NCBI GenBank assembly: GCA_964490725.1
Contig: CAZBDU010000058.1
Location: forward strand, 1 to 34,830
DNA: 34,830 nt
Reading direction: 5' to 3'
DNA from: CAZBDU01 sp964490725
Lineage (GTDB): Bacteria; Spirochaetota; Spirochaetia; SZUA-6; DRHE01
Position 1 is the stretch's first letter; the number at the start of each line of letters is the position of its first letter. The translations under genes were made by a program, and so were the position numbers. Shown piece after piece: positions 15,438 to 22,842 of this stretch. The notes under the pieces were generated by a model. It was not told the DNA's origin, made no database searches, and saw nothing but the letters and a program-made list of their open reading frames with translations.

Positions 15438-15466
15438 CATTGCGACGGAAGCCCTTAAGGGATAGG
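15438..15466 (+). promoter_or_regulatory. Possible weak internal promoter before the FAD oxidase gene
   Basis: The 121-base gap between the second SIS gene and the oxidase contains a TTGCGA/TAGGCT pair with 17-base spacing. A 10-bp palindrome CCCTTAAGGG (15452-15461) lies in the spacer. The hexamers match poorly, so this is tentative. Confidence 0.22.
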
Positions 15467-15530
15467 CTGTGCCGGAAGGCGGGGCCGCGCCGGCGGCCCG
15501 CCGGGCGAGCGCATTCCGGGAGGAGCCGCA

Positions 15531-16943
15531 ATGCCGGTGGACAGACAGTGGTTGAGCCGGGCCGGGGAGATCGTCGGCCAGGGCGGCCTGGTGACCGAAG
15601 CGGAGGCCCTGGCGCCCTACGGCCGCGACGAGCTGGCCCTGGACAGCTACGCCCAGGCCCCCGCCGCGGTCATCAGGCCGCAGACCGAGGAGCAGGTGGC
15701 GCGCATCGTGCGCTTCTGCGGGCAGACCGGCGTGCCGCTCACCGCCAGGGGCGGCGGAACGGGCCTGGCCGCCGCCTGCGTCCCGGCGCCGGGAGGGGTG
15801 GTGCTCTCGCTGGAGCGGCTGAACCGGGTGGTGGAGGCGGACGCCGCCAACCTCTCCATCACCGTGCAGGCCGGGGTCACCCTGGAGCAGCTCGCCGCCG
15901 AGGCGGGCAAGCTGGGACTGTTCTTCCCGCCGCACCCGGGAGACGAGGGCGCCATGGTGGGCGGCATGGTGGCCACCAACGCCGGCGGCGCCCGGGCAGT
16001 AAAGTACGGCACCATCAAGCACTTCGTGCTGGGGCTGCAGGTGGTGCTGGCTGACGGGGAGACCCTGGAGCTGGGCGGAAACTTCATGAAATCCAGCATG
16101 GGCTACAACTTGATGGGGCTGCTGATCGGCTCGGAGGGCACCCTGGGCATCATCACCCGGGTGACCCTGGCCCTGTTGCCGGCCCCGGGGAGCATCCAGA
16201 CACTGCTGGCCCCCTTCGCCGCGGTGAAGGAGGCCGTCCAGAGCGTGCCGGCCATTTTGGCCCGGGGAATCGTCCCCTTCGCCGTGGAGTTCGTGGAGCG
16301 CGCGGCGGTGCGCTGCGCCGAGCGGCTCCTGGACCGCCGCTGGCCGGCGGACCGGGGGGAAGCCTCCCTGCTGGTGATGCTCGAAGGTCCCGAGGAGCAG
16401 ACCGTGCTCTCCCAGGCGGAGCGGGTGGGGGAGGTGCTGGAGGGAGCAGGCGCCCTGGACGTGCTGATCGCCGACCAGCCGGAGAAGCAGAAGGAGATCC
16501 TGGAGATCCGCAGCATGATCTACGAGGCGTTGCGGCCGGGAACGGCGGAGCTGTTCGACGTGTGCGTCCCCCGCTCCGAGGTGGCCGGGCACGTGGAGCT
16601 GGTCCACGAGCTGGAGCGCCGCCACCAGGCGCCGCTTCCCACCTACGGCCACGCCGCCGACGGCAACGTGCACACCAACTTCATGCGGGTGCGCATGGAG
16701 GACGGGGTGCTGGGCGAGGAGATCTCAGGCTGGCGGGAGAAGCACGCGGCGGTGCGCCGGGAGATCTTCGCCGACGTGGTCCGCCGCCGCGGGGTGATCT
16801 CCGGGGAGCACGGCATAGGGCTGGCCAAGCGCGACTACCTGGCGGAGAACCTGGGCCCCCGCAGCGTGGAGCTGATGCGGGCCGTAAAGCGCGTCCTGGA
16901 CCCGGCGGGCATCCTCAACCCGGGGAAGATCTTCGCCCCTTGA
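15531..16943 (+). CDS. FAD-linked oxidase (GlcD-like, glycolate/D-2-hydroxyacid dehydrogenase family)
   Basis: This is a 470-residue flavoprotein. The N-terminal PCMH-type FAD-binding domain (about residues 40-215) contains PLTARGGGTGLAAACVP, FFPPHPGDEGAMVGGMVATNAGG and LIGSEGTLGIITRVTLALLP. The C-terminal FAD-oxidase domain carries PTYGHAADGNVHTNFM and GVISGEHGIGLAKRDYL, whose His residues bind substrate or metal in the family. Members oxidise D-lactate, glycolate, D-2-hydroxyglutarate or other 2-hydroxyacids and pass electrons to quinone or a partner. The ATG follows GGGAGGAG. It ends the right arm of the sugar regulon, so a 2-hydroxyacid or sugar-acid side product such as lactate released from a muramic-type sugar is an attractive but unproven substrate. 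Confidence 0.9.
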   Translation: MPVDRQWLSRAGEIVGQGGLVTEAEALAPYGRDELALDSYAQAPAAVIRPQTEEQVARIVRFCGQTGVPLTARGGGTGLAAACVPAPGGVVLSLERLNRVVEADAANLSITVQAGVTLEQLAAEAGKLGLFFPPHPGDEGAMVGGMVATNAGGARAVKYGTIKHFVLGLQVVLADGETLELGGNFMKSSMGYNLMGLLIGSEGTLGIITRVTLALLPAPGSIQTLLAPFAAVKEAVQSVPAILARGIVPFAVEFVERAAVRCAERLLDRRWPADRGEASLLVMLEGPEEQTVLSQAERVGEVLEGAGALDVLIADQPEKQKEILEIRSMIYEALRPGTAELFDVCVPRSEVAGHVELVHELERRHQAPLPTYGHAADGNVHTNFMRVRMEDGVLGEEISGWREKHAAVRREIFADVVRRRGVISGEHGIGLAKRDYLAENLGPRSVELMRAVKRVLDPAGILNPGKIFAP

Positions 16944-16998
16944 GGGCGGGGCCTGCGGGAGGGCGGCAAGGCCGCCGGACAGGGCCTTCCGCCGCGCT

Positions 16999-17388
16999 TC
17001 AGACCTGGAGGGAGGACAACCCGGTGACTGAGGCGATGGCCTGGTAGTCGCGGTCCCGGTGCAGGACGGTGAGCCCGTGGCGGAGGGCCACGGCCGCCAC
17101 CAGGCAGTCGACGGAAGAGCGGACCGTGGCGCCCCGCTTCCTGCACACCCGGTAGATATGGGCCGCCTGCTCGTAGAGCTCCAGGGGAAGCATCTCCTCG
17201 GCGATGTGAAGGCTGCGCAACAGCTCCCGTACCTCCCGGTAGGCCCCGTCCTCTCGAATCCCCTGAAGCACTTCCTGCATCACCGGAGGGGTGGTCCAGA
17301 TCTCCTCCGGCGGTGCGTAGCGGGTGAGGTCCAGGCTGCTTCCTTTTCGGAAGAAGAGAATCCAGCAGGAGGTGTCCGGGAGGATCAA
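16999..17388 (-). CDS. vapC: VapC-type PIN-domain ribonuclease toxin
   Basis: This is a 129-residue PIN-domain protein. The acidic metal-binding residues are visible as Asp5 (ILPDTSCW), Glu39 (VMQEVLQG), Asp94 (SVDCLVAA) and Asp112 (LHRDRDY), so the nuclease should be active. It starts at a TTG that overlaps the VapB stop (TTGA), giving strict translational coupling to the antitoxin. Toxins of this family usually cleave tRNA or rRNA. It faces the FAD oxidase gene tail to tail across a 55-base gap. Confidence 0.92.
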   Translation of the reverse strand: MILPDTSCWILFFRKGSSLDLTRYAPPEEIWTTPPVMQEVLQGIREDGAYREVRELLRSLHIAEEMLPLELYEQAAHIYRVCRKRGATVRSSVDCLVAAVALRHGLTVLHRDRDYQAIASVTGLSSLQV

Positions 17389-17606
17389 CCGCTGGCCCCG
17401 CCGCTCTCGGCGCCCTCATCCCGCATGGCCTCCAGGTCCCCCTCCCAGATTCCGGAGCCGCGGTACTGGAGCAGGCGCCGCACCCTGTGTATCCTGATGA
17501 ACTCCCGCAGGGCCTCGTTCACCGCCTCGGAGTAGGTCCTCTTGCGGGAGACCACCACCGCTTCCTCCAGGAGCTTCTCATCAAGCACAAGATTTGTGCG
17601 TTTCAT
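17385..17606 (-). CDS. vapB: VapB-type antitoxin
   Basis: This 73-residue protein begins MKRTNLVLDEKLLEEA, a ribbon-helix-helix-type DNA-binding start, followed by RTYSEAVNEALREFI and an acidic C-terminus that would wrap the toxin. The start chosen is the ATG at 17606. The much longer open frame that surrounds it is not coding. It precedes vapC with a 4-base overlap. The predicted -10 lies only 6 bases from the ATG, so the transcript may be leaderless. VapBC complexes normally bind and repress this promoter. Confidence 0.9.
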   Translation of the reverse strand: MKRTNLVLDEKLLEEAVVVSRKRTYSEAVNEALREFIRIHRVRRLLQYRGSGIWEGDLEAMRDEGAESGGASG

Positions 17607-17612
17607 GTGTAT

Positions 17613-17641
17613 AGTATGGCAAGAGAGCGCCGATCCGTCAA
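17613..17641 (-). promoter_or_regulatory. vapBC promoter
   Basis: On the minus strand TTGACG (17641-17636) and CATACT (17618-17613) are spaced by 17 bases. Only six bases separate the -10 from the vapB ATG, and no ribosome site is present. The near-palindromic CATACTATAC at the -10 is a likely site for VapB-mediated autorepression. Confidence 0.5.
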
Positions 17642-17704
17642 GGCGCCCGGGCCCCGCGCCCCCAGTCCCCCCGCCCGACCCCCCGCGCCCGGCCCCCGGG
17701 GCGC

Positions 17705-18886
17705 TCAGGCGCCGGGGCCGGAGATCGCCTGGCCTGCGAACCGCTCGATCTTCTCCATGGCCTCGGAGAAGCTGCGCGCGGTGGCCTGCAGCGCCTCGTG
17801 ATCCACCCAGCGTTCCGGCGGGATCCCCTCCTCCTGGTAGGCCCGGAGGAAGTAGGGGATGCGAAGCAGCCGGGCCAGCACCTCCTCCGGGACCGGCTCC
17901 TCGATCTGCGCCTCCAGGGGAAGCTCCGCATAGCGGTCCAGAAAGCTCTCCAGGATGTTCGGAAAGACCGTGAGCACCGCGGAGGCCCCGGCCAGCTTTT
18001 CCAGGTGCCACACGCGCTGCACCCCGTCCACGGTGGGACCGGCGCGCATGGAGGCGGCCATCAGCTTGCTGGGGTAGCCCCTCTCCCGGAACAACCGGTG
18101 GGCCCTGCGGAAGATGGCGATCCCCGCCCACCTCTTGTCCGCCTCGGAGAGGCGGACGCCGAGTCGCTCCGCCTGGGCCTCGAGCGGCGGGGCGTCCTCG
18201 TAGCGCCCCAGCATCATCACCGCGCAGGAGCGCCAGCCGGACAGGTCGGTCCCCCGCGCCTCGGCCTCCCGCAGCCCCTCCCGGGCCGCCTCCCCGGTGG
18301 CCAGGAGCTGGGATACCGTGAACCCCAGGGTGACGTTGGTGGGAATCCCCTCGGCGGTCAGGGTCCTGACCGCCTGGATCCCTTCGCGGGAACCGGGCAC
18401 CTTCACCATGATGGCCGGATGGGCCGCATGGATCCGCCGCGCCTGGGCCACGATGGCCTGGTGATCGGTCAGGTCCCGGGGGTCAACCTGGCAGCAGATC
18501 TGCCCTCGCCTGCCCCCGGAGGCGCGGAAGATCGGAGAGAGCATCTCGGCTCCCCTGCGGGCCACCTCGATGAACAGGCGCCACATGGCCTCCCTGGCGT
18601 CCATGCCCGAAACGCTCCCGGCCTGCCGCCGCAGCCAGTCGCGCCAGGTCTCGGGGTCCTTCTCGATCACGTTCCAGGTGAGGGGCTGGTTGGTGGTGGA
18701 GCCCTGCAGCAGGCTCCGCTTCCCGAATCGCCCCCGCCCGTCCATCCTGAACAGCTCGGGCCGGCTCCCCTCCCCGGCCCACTCCGGGTAGTGAAGCGGC
18801 GAGGAATCCCACCACACCTCCAACTGGGAGCTGGTCTGCAGCAGCCTGCGGACGGCGTTGTCCGGTTCGCTCTTGGATGCGCTCAC
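17705..18886 (-). CDS. Transaldolase-family protein
   Basis: This is a 393-residue transaldolase-type (beta/alpha)8 barrel. It begins with LEVWWDSSPLHYPEW and GSTTNQPLTWNV, typical of the longer transaldolase-like proteins. ICCQVDPRDLTDHQAIVAQA and AIMVKVPGSREGIQAV follow, the latter with the Schiff-base Lys. GIPTNVTLGFTVSQLL and the C-terminal MAASMRAGPTVDGVQRVWHL complete the barrel. The start is taken as the GTG at 18886, because the first conserved motif lies about 18 residues in. No ribosome site precedes it, but an extended -10 (TGCTACACT) ends 6 bases upstream, so a leaderless transcript is possible. Expected chemistry is dihydroxyacetone or related aldol transfer in the pentose phosphate pathway. 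The N-terminal extension and isolation from other sugar genes leave room for a special substrate. Confidence 0.88.
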   Translation of the reverse strand: MSASKSEPDNAVRRLLQTSSQLEVWWDSSPLHYPEWAGEGSRPELFRMDGRGRFGKRSLLQGSTTNQPLTWNVIEKDPETWRDWLRRQAGSVSGMDAREAMWRLFIEVARRGAEMLSPIFRASGGRRGQICCQVDPRDLTDHQAIVAQARRIHAAHPAIMVKVPGSREGIQAVRTLTAEGIPTNVTLGFTVSQLLATGEAAREGLREAEARGTDLSGWRSCAVMMLGRYEDAPPLEAQAERLGVRLSEADKRWAGIAIFRRAHRLFRERGYPSKLMAASMRAGPTVDGVQRVWHLEKLAGASAVLTVFPNILESFLDRYAELPLEAQIEEPVPEEVLARLLRIPYFLRAYQEEGIPPERWVDHEALQATARSFSEAMEKIERFAGQAISGPGA

Positions 18887-18892
18887 AGTTCC

Positions 18893-18901
18893 AGTGTAGC
18901 A
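18893..18901 (-). promoter_or_regulatory. Extended -10 element ahead of transaldolase gene
   Basis: TGCTACACT on the minus strand fits the extended -10 pattern TGnTAnnnT. It ends 6 bases before the GTG start, and no -35 match is seen. It would produce a leaderless mRNA. Confidence 0.3.
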
Positions 18902-18960
18902 GAAAAGCGCGCCCGCTGCTGCCGGCCTCCGGCGCGGCCCCGAGGGTCCGCAGGCTCCCG

Positions 18961-21900
18961 CTACCTCCAGTGCACGGTGGCCACCTCCACCACGCCGCCG
19001 GTCTGGCGGACGGGCAAGGCCACCACCCTCACCTCCTCGCCGGGCCTGCCGAAGTTGGTGTAGATGGTGGCCTTCACCACCGTGGGCCCGTACGCGTATC
19101 GGAAGGAGGCGTCGCCGCAGATGTACTTGATCTGATAGGCTCCCGCCTGGGCGGTGCGGATCTGGTAGACGTCGGGCCCGGTGCTGAACCCCCAGGCCGG
19201 CGTCACCAGACCGCCGCTCTCGCTTCTCAGGTTGTGGTAGTAGACCTCCTCGCCCGAAGGCTCCACCACCAGCAGCCCGCCGCTCTCCGGGGTGGACCAC
19301 TCCAGGACCACGCGGAGGTCGACCTCGAGGTTCTCCCCGCGCAGCTCCTTGGGCAGCGGGTCTGAGACCTCCACGCCCAGCCGCCGGGCCTTCTCCCGGA
19401 TCCTCCCGTACTCCGCCAGCGCCGCCAGGCGCAGCCCGCCGAAGCTGGCCTCCCCGTCCTGGTCGCGAAGCTCCCATTCGTCGGGCGCGAACCGGACCTC
19501 TTCGACCAGCCGGGCCAGCAGCTCCAGGCTGCGCTGGTAGCGGCCCAGCCCGGCCTCCAGGAGCGCCAGCCGGTACAGAGGCGGGTGCGGAAGCTGGAAG
19601 CCCTCCGGCGCCAGCTCCGCCAGGGTCTGCGCCACGCGGAGGCTTTCCTCCAGCTGGCCGTGCGACTCCAGGAGGAAGAGCACCGATCTGAGGAACACCG
19701 GGTCCAGGTAGCCGAGCTCGAAGGCGTTCGAGATCACCCGCACCCCCAGCGCCCCCTGGCCGGCGCTGAAGAAGCGCTCGGCCCAGACCAGGAAGAAGCT
19801 CGGGGCGAGCATCCAGCGTTCCTTCTGCCGGAGGTAGGTGGCGTAGGCCGCCTCCACGTCCAGGCCCTCGGCCTCGCCCAGATACGGCGCGGCGGGATCC
19901 CAGGGCCTGGCCTGGATGGCCAGGCCGGGCTGGGCCTCGGAGCCCGGTGCTTCGCTCGCCGGCCCGGCTGCCGCTTCCTTCTCCCCCTTGTTGTGAACCG
20001 CGATTCCCGCCAGGGACACGGCGTAGCTGTGCCGCGCCGCCACGGTCAGGTTGTACACGGCAAGCTCCCCGCGGCGGGTCTCCACCCGGCGGACGGCTAC
20101 CTCCCCTTCCACCTTGCTGGCCAGCACGTCCCCCGCCCGCAGGTGGCGCGCCTCCACCCAGCGCCCCCCGGCGCCCGGGCGGCGCTCGGCCGGCGGCACG
20201 TCCGCGGCGGGAGGCCTGGAGGCCAGCCCTTCCCCCCGCACCACCCAGAAAGGATGGTTGCCGGTGGCCGACAGGCTGGCGGAGCCGGCCTCCAGGGTCA
20301 CCACGTCGCCCCGGTAGGCGCGCACCAGCGCCGCTCCCACCGGCCGCGTCTCCCAGCGGCCGGCAGCGGCGTTCCAGGCGTAGACCTGCTCGCCCGGCCG
20401 GATGGTCTCGATGGCCCGGGGCCCGGCCGGGGTGAGGATGGTGGTGCCCGCGGGAAAACATCCTCCACCGTAGAACCGCTTGGGCGCGTAGGTGTTGGCA
20501 GGGCCGTAAAGGTGGCGGGACTTCTGCGGCGGGTTCCCGCTGCGCCACCACCTCTCGTACAGCTCGTAGATGGAGGCGAGCTTTTCCCTGGCCTGCTGCG
20601 CGGCGCGGAGCTCCCAATCCGGCCGGGGCGGCTCCTGCCGCCGCCGCAGGTACTCCTGGTACATCTGCGTCAGGCTTCGCGGCGGTTCCACCCGGTAGCG
20701 CAGGTGCTGGTCCAGGGTCTCCAGCACCAGGAGCGAGGAGAAGGGCGTCACCACCCCGTAGCCTTTGCCCACCGAGGTGAGCGCCTCGCGGTTGGCCTCG
20801 GGAAAGGCGGCCAGATGGGAGACCAGCGTCTGGGCCCAGAAGGTGTCCAGGAGGGAGCGGGGCTGGCCGCTCTCCGCGCCGCCTGCGCCCCGGCCGTCTT
20901 CCAGGCCGCGTGCGTCGATCGTGACCCGCGAGGTGCGTCCCGAGGCGAAGCGAAGGCTCAAAGTCGCCTGGTCGGAGAGGAGCCTGCCGCACACGGTGAC
21001 CGGTGCGCCGGGGGCGGGGTCCCCCCGCCAGAGAAGGTCGGCCACCGCCCCGCCGCTCGCCTCCACCCCCTCCAGCCAGTCTTTCGGCCGGGCCATCTCC
21101 TCCAGGATCTCCGCCGTGGCGGCGGCGGTGAGGTCAAACGCCGCCCCCCCGGACCGCCCGGCCAGCCTTCCGGCCAGGGGCACCCGCTCCGGCGCGCCGT
21201 CCACGAACACGTAGACCGGACCCGGCGGGGCGGGCGGCTCCGCGGAGGCGGGGAGGGTGGCCGGCTCGGTGTCCGTGAACACGCAGGACACCGCCCGGCC
21301 GAGGGCGTCCTGGCCGGCGCCCCCCCGACCGCCGAGGGTTTCCGCCAGCGCGGCCAGCTCCTCCAGCGCCGCACCCAGGTCGGTGGCGCCGTCGTAGGGG
21401 AGCTGCCTCAGGGCCGCCTCCAGCGCGGCGGCGCGCTCCGGCCCCGCGGGGAAATGCAAGGCTACATCCGGGCGGTCCCGGAAGGGGATGAGGTAGAGCT
21501 CCCGCGGCTGGAACCTCGCCACGATCTCCAGGAGCAGGGGCAGGGACCGGTCCCGGGTGCTGCCGGCCGCAGAGCCGGAGGCGTCCCAGAGCACGTAGAG
21601 GGCTTCGACGGTCCCGGCGGCCGCCCCGGCCGCGGCGCCGGAAGGGGGCTCCTGGGCCACGAAGTAGACCTGGCCGTCCCTGGAGGAGCGCTCCGCCCAG
21701 ACCCGCCGGCCGGAAGGGCCCGCGAGCCGGACCCGGAGATCCTCCTGGAGGCGGAAGTCCCGCAGGCGGGTGGAGGCCACGTAGCGGCCCCCGCTGCCGC
21801 TGAACTCCAGGACGTGTCCCGGCGGCCAGTGGGCCGCCGGCTTCCCGGCCGCGGACACCTCGATATGGAGCTCCAGCTCGGCCTGGGGGAAGGCGCTGCG

Positions 21901-22440
21901 CAGAGGCAGGACGTAGAGGCTGCCTTCCTGCCCGTCCGGGGAGGAGCCCAGCAGCGACACGTAGCGGATCACGATCGTCCTGGAGCCGCCCGGGGGGATG
22001 GGGTACACGCGGGTGCGAAAGACGTTTCCCCCGCTCCACTCCACCAGGCCCGGATCGATGGAGCGGCGCACCTCGGTTTCGAAGATGTACCGCGCCCGCT
22101 CCTTGTCCACCACCACTCCCTCCACCATCTGCCCCTGGACGTCCAGCGCGTAGCCGCTGACGGTGGATCCCGGCGGAAGGGGAAAGTGGAAGCTGCCCTC
22201 CAGGTTGTCCCGGTAATCGCTCTGAAAGCTCATGGTGATGGAGGTTTCGGCCAGGCAGCCGGTGATGCGCACGGCGATCTTGCGGAACTGGATAGGAAGA
22301 GACTGCTCGAAGGAGCGGTTCCGGCGCGGATCCCGCACCACAATGGTGGGGCTCATGGTCTGCACAGCCGCCGCCGCAAACCCGATCAGACAGAGGAAAA
22401 CGAAAGCGATCCCTACGGTCCTTCCTCTCCTTCGTGTCAT
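18961..22440 (-). CDS. Exported VIT/vWA protein with embedded Hint (intein-like) domain and DUF2135-like tail
   Basis: This is a 1159-residue secreted protein. A signal peptide (residues about 1-26, IAFVFLCLIGFAAAAVQ) precedes a VIT domain (about 30-160, with GSFHFPLPPGSTVSGYALD and VYPIPPGGSRTIVIRY). A von Willebrand A domain follows, with metal-site elements Asp286-Ala-Ser-Gly-Ser290, GATDLG and FTDTEP. Residues 661-817 are a Hint domain: Cys661 in GGCFPAGTTILTPAG, the block B motif TGNHPFWV with His729, and the end SYAVSLAGIAVHN at His816-Asn817. Residue 818 is Lys rather than the Cys/Ser/Thr needed for splicing. A helical repeat-like stretch (about 870-1010) and a DUF2135-like beta domain (about 1041-1150) follow. 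Likely role: cell-surface adhesion or assembly with autocleavage. The ATG has AGGAGG 8 bases upstream. Confidence 0.88.
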   Translation of the reverse strand: MTRRRGRTVGIAFVFLCLIGFAAAAVQTMSPTIVVRDPRRNRSFEQSLPIQFRKIAVRITGCLAETSITMSFQSDYRDNLEGSFHFPLPPGSTVSGYALDVQGQMVEGVVVDKERARYIFETEVRRSIDPGLVEWSGGNVFRTRVYPIPPGGSRTIVIRYVSLLGSSPDGQEGSLYVLPLRSAFPQAELELHIEVSAAGKPAAHWPPGHVLEFSGSGGRYVASTRLRDFRLQEDLRVRLAGPSGRRVWAERSSRDGQVYFVAQEPPSGAAAGAAAGTVEALYVLWDASGSAAGSTRDRSLPLLLEIVARFQPRELYLIPFRDRPDVALHFPAGPERAAALEAALRQLPYDGATDLGAALEELAALAETLGGRGGAGQDALGRAVSCVFTDTEPATLPASAEPPAPPGPVYVFVDGAPERVPLAGRLAGRSGGAAFDLTAAATAEILEEMARPKDWLEGVEASGGAVADLLWRGDPAPGAPVTVCGRLLSDQATLSLRFASGRTSRVTIDARGLEDGRGAGGAESGQPRSLLDTFWAQTLVSHLAAFPEANREALTSVGKGYGVVTPFSSLLVLETLDQHLRYRVEPPRSLTQMYQEYLRRRQEPPRPDWELRAAQQAREKLASIYELYERWWRSGNPPQKSRHLYGPANTYAPKRFYGGGCFPAGTTILTPAGPRAIETIRPGEQVYAWNAAAGRWETRPVGAALVRAYRGDVVTLEAGSASLSATGNHPFWVVRGEGLASRPPAADVPPAERRPGAGGRWVEARHLRAGDVLASKVEGEVAVRRVETRRGELAVYNLTVAARHSYAVSLAGIAVHNKGEKEAAAGPASEAPGSEAQPGLAIQARPWDPAAPYLGEAEGLDVEAAYATYLRQKERWMLAPSFFLVWAERFFSAGQGALGVRVISNAFELGYLDPVFLRSVLFLLESHGQLEESLRVAQTLAELAPEGFQLPHPPLYRLALLEAGLGRYQRSLELLARLVEEVRFAPDEWELRDQDGEASFGGLRLAALAEYGRIREKARRLGVEVSDPLPKELRGENLEVDLRVVLEWSTPESGGLLVVEPSGEEVYYHNLRSESGGLVTPAWGFSTGPDVYQIRTAQAGAYQIKYICGDASFRYAYGPTVVKATIYTNFGRPGEEVRVVALPVRQTGGVVEVATVHWR
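19990..20460 (-). other. Hint/BIL-like autoprocessing domain coding segment
   Basis: This segment codes for residues 661-817 of the VIT/vWA protein. It has Cys1 at the first position, a TxNH block B motif 68 residues later, and a terminal His-Asn pair. Its length of 157 residues suits a mini-intein or bacterial intein-like (BIL) domain without homing endonuclease. Outside the domain the flanks read FYGGG and KGEKE, which join smoothly into one Gly/Lys linker. Confidence 0.8.
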
Positions 22441-22842
22441 GGCTGCCGCCTCCTGTCCGGGCGTCCTTGCCCGGGTTCCGGGAAGCAAGGGGCGTGCCAG
22501 ATCCTTGCGGCTGCCAGGTGCTTCCCGGTGAAACAATTGCGCCGCCGGCGCCGCCGGCACCCGGCTCAACCGCCGGCGCCGGGGCGGCTCGCTGCGGGAG
22601 GCCAACTCTTTACGCGGGAGAGAGATGCCGCGCTGCCCGGGCGGGAGGGCCCGGGACGGAAGTTGAGGAGGGCCGCCCGGCGCGGCCAATCGACAGAGCG
22701 CCAGGGATGCGCTATGGTGAGGCGGCACCTTCACGGGGAGGCCGGCCTGGCGCGCATTGGCGCCGGGCCGCCGCGGGCCGCAGCGCCGGGGGGACTTCCC
22801 GGCCGCAGGCCATCCCTGCATCCAACAGTACGGAGTGACCTT
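22441..22842. other. 402-base divergent intergenic region without a convincing gene
   Basis: This lies between the start codons of the VIT/vWA protein and the MFS transporter. It is very GC-rich, with repeated GCCGGCGCC-type runs, and holds the two ribosome sites at its ends. I see no open frame with coding character, no clear -35/-10 pair and no RNA gene. Both promoters must lie here but cannot be placed. Confidence 0.5.

Noticed and set aside
16962..16976. GGCGGC-aag-GCCGCC hairpin between the FAD oxidase and vapC as a bidirectional terminator
   Set aside because: The stem is only 6 bp and has no T-run on either side. Such GC palindromes are frequent by chance in this composition.
18887..20992. 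N-terminal extension of the transaldolase frame into the VIT/vWA gene on the same strand
   Set aside because: This would overlap about 2 kb of a well-supported gene in another frame, and it has no domain or compositional support.
19585..22842. Very long plus-strand open frame antisense to the VIT/vWA gene, reading into the MFS transporter
   Set aside because: Only the part after GTG 22843 has membrane-protein character and a ribosome site. The rest is Gly/Arg/Pro/Gln-rich shadow sequence of the opposite strand.
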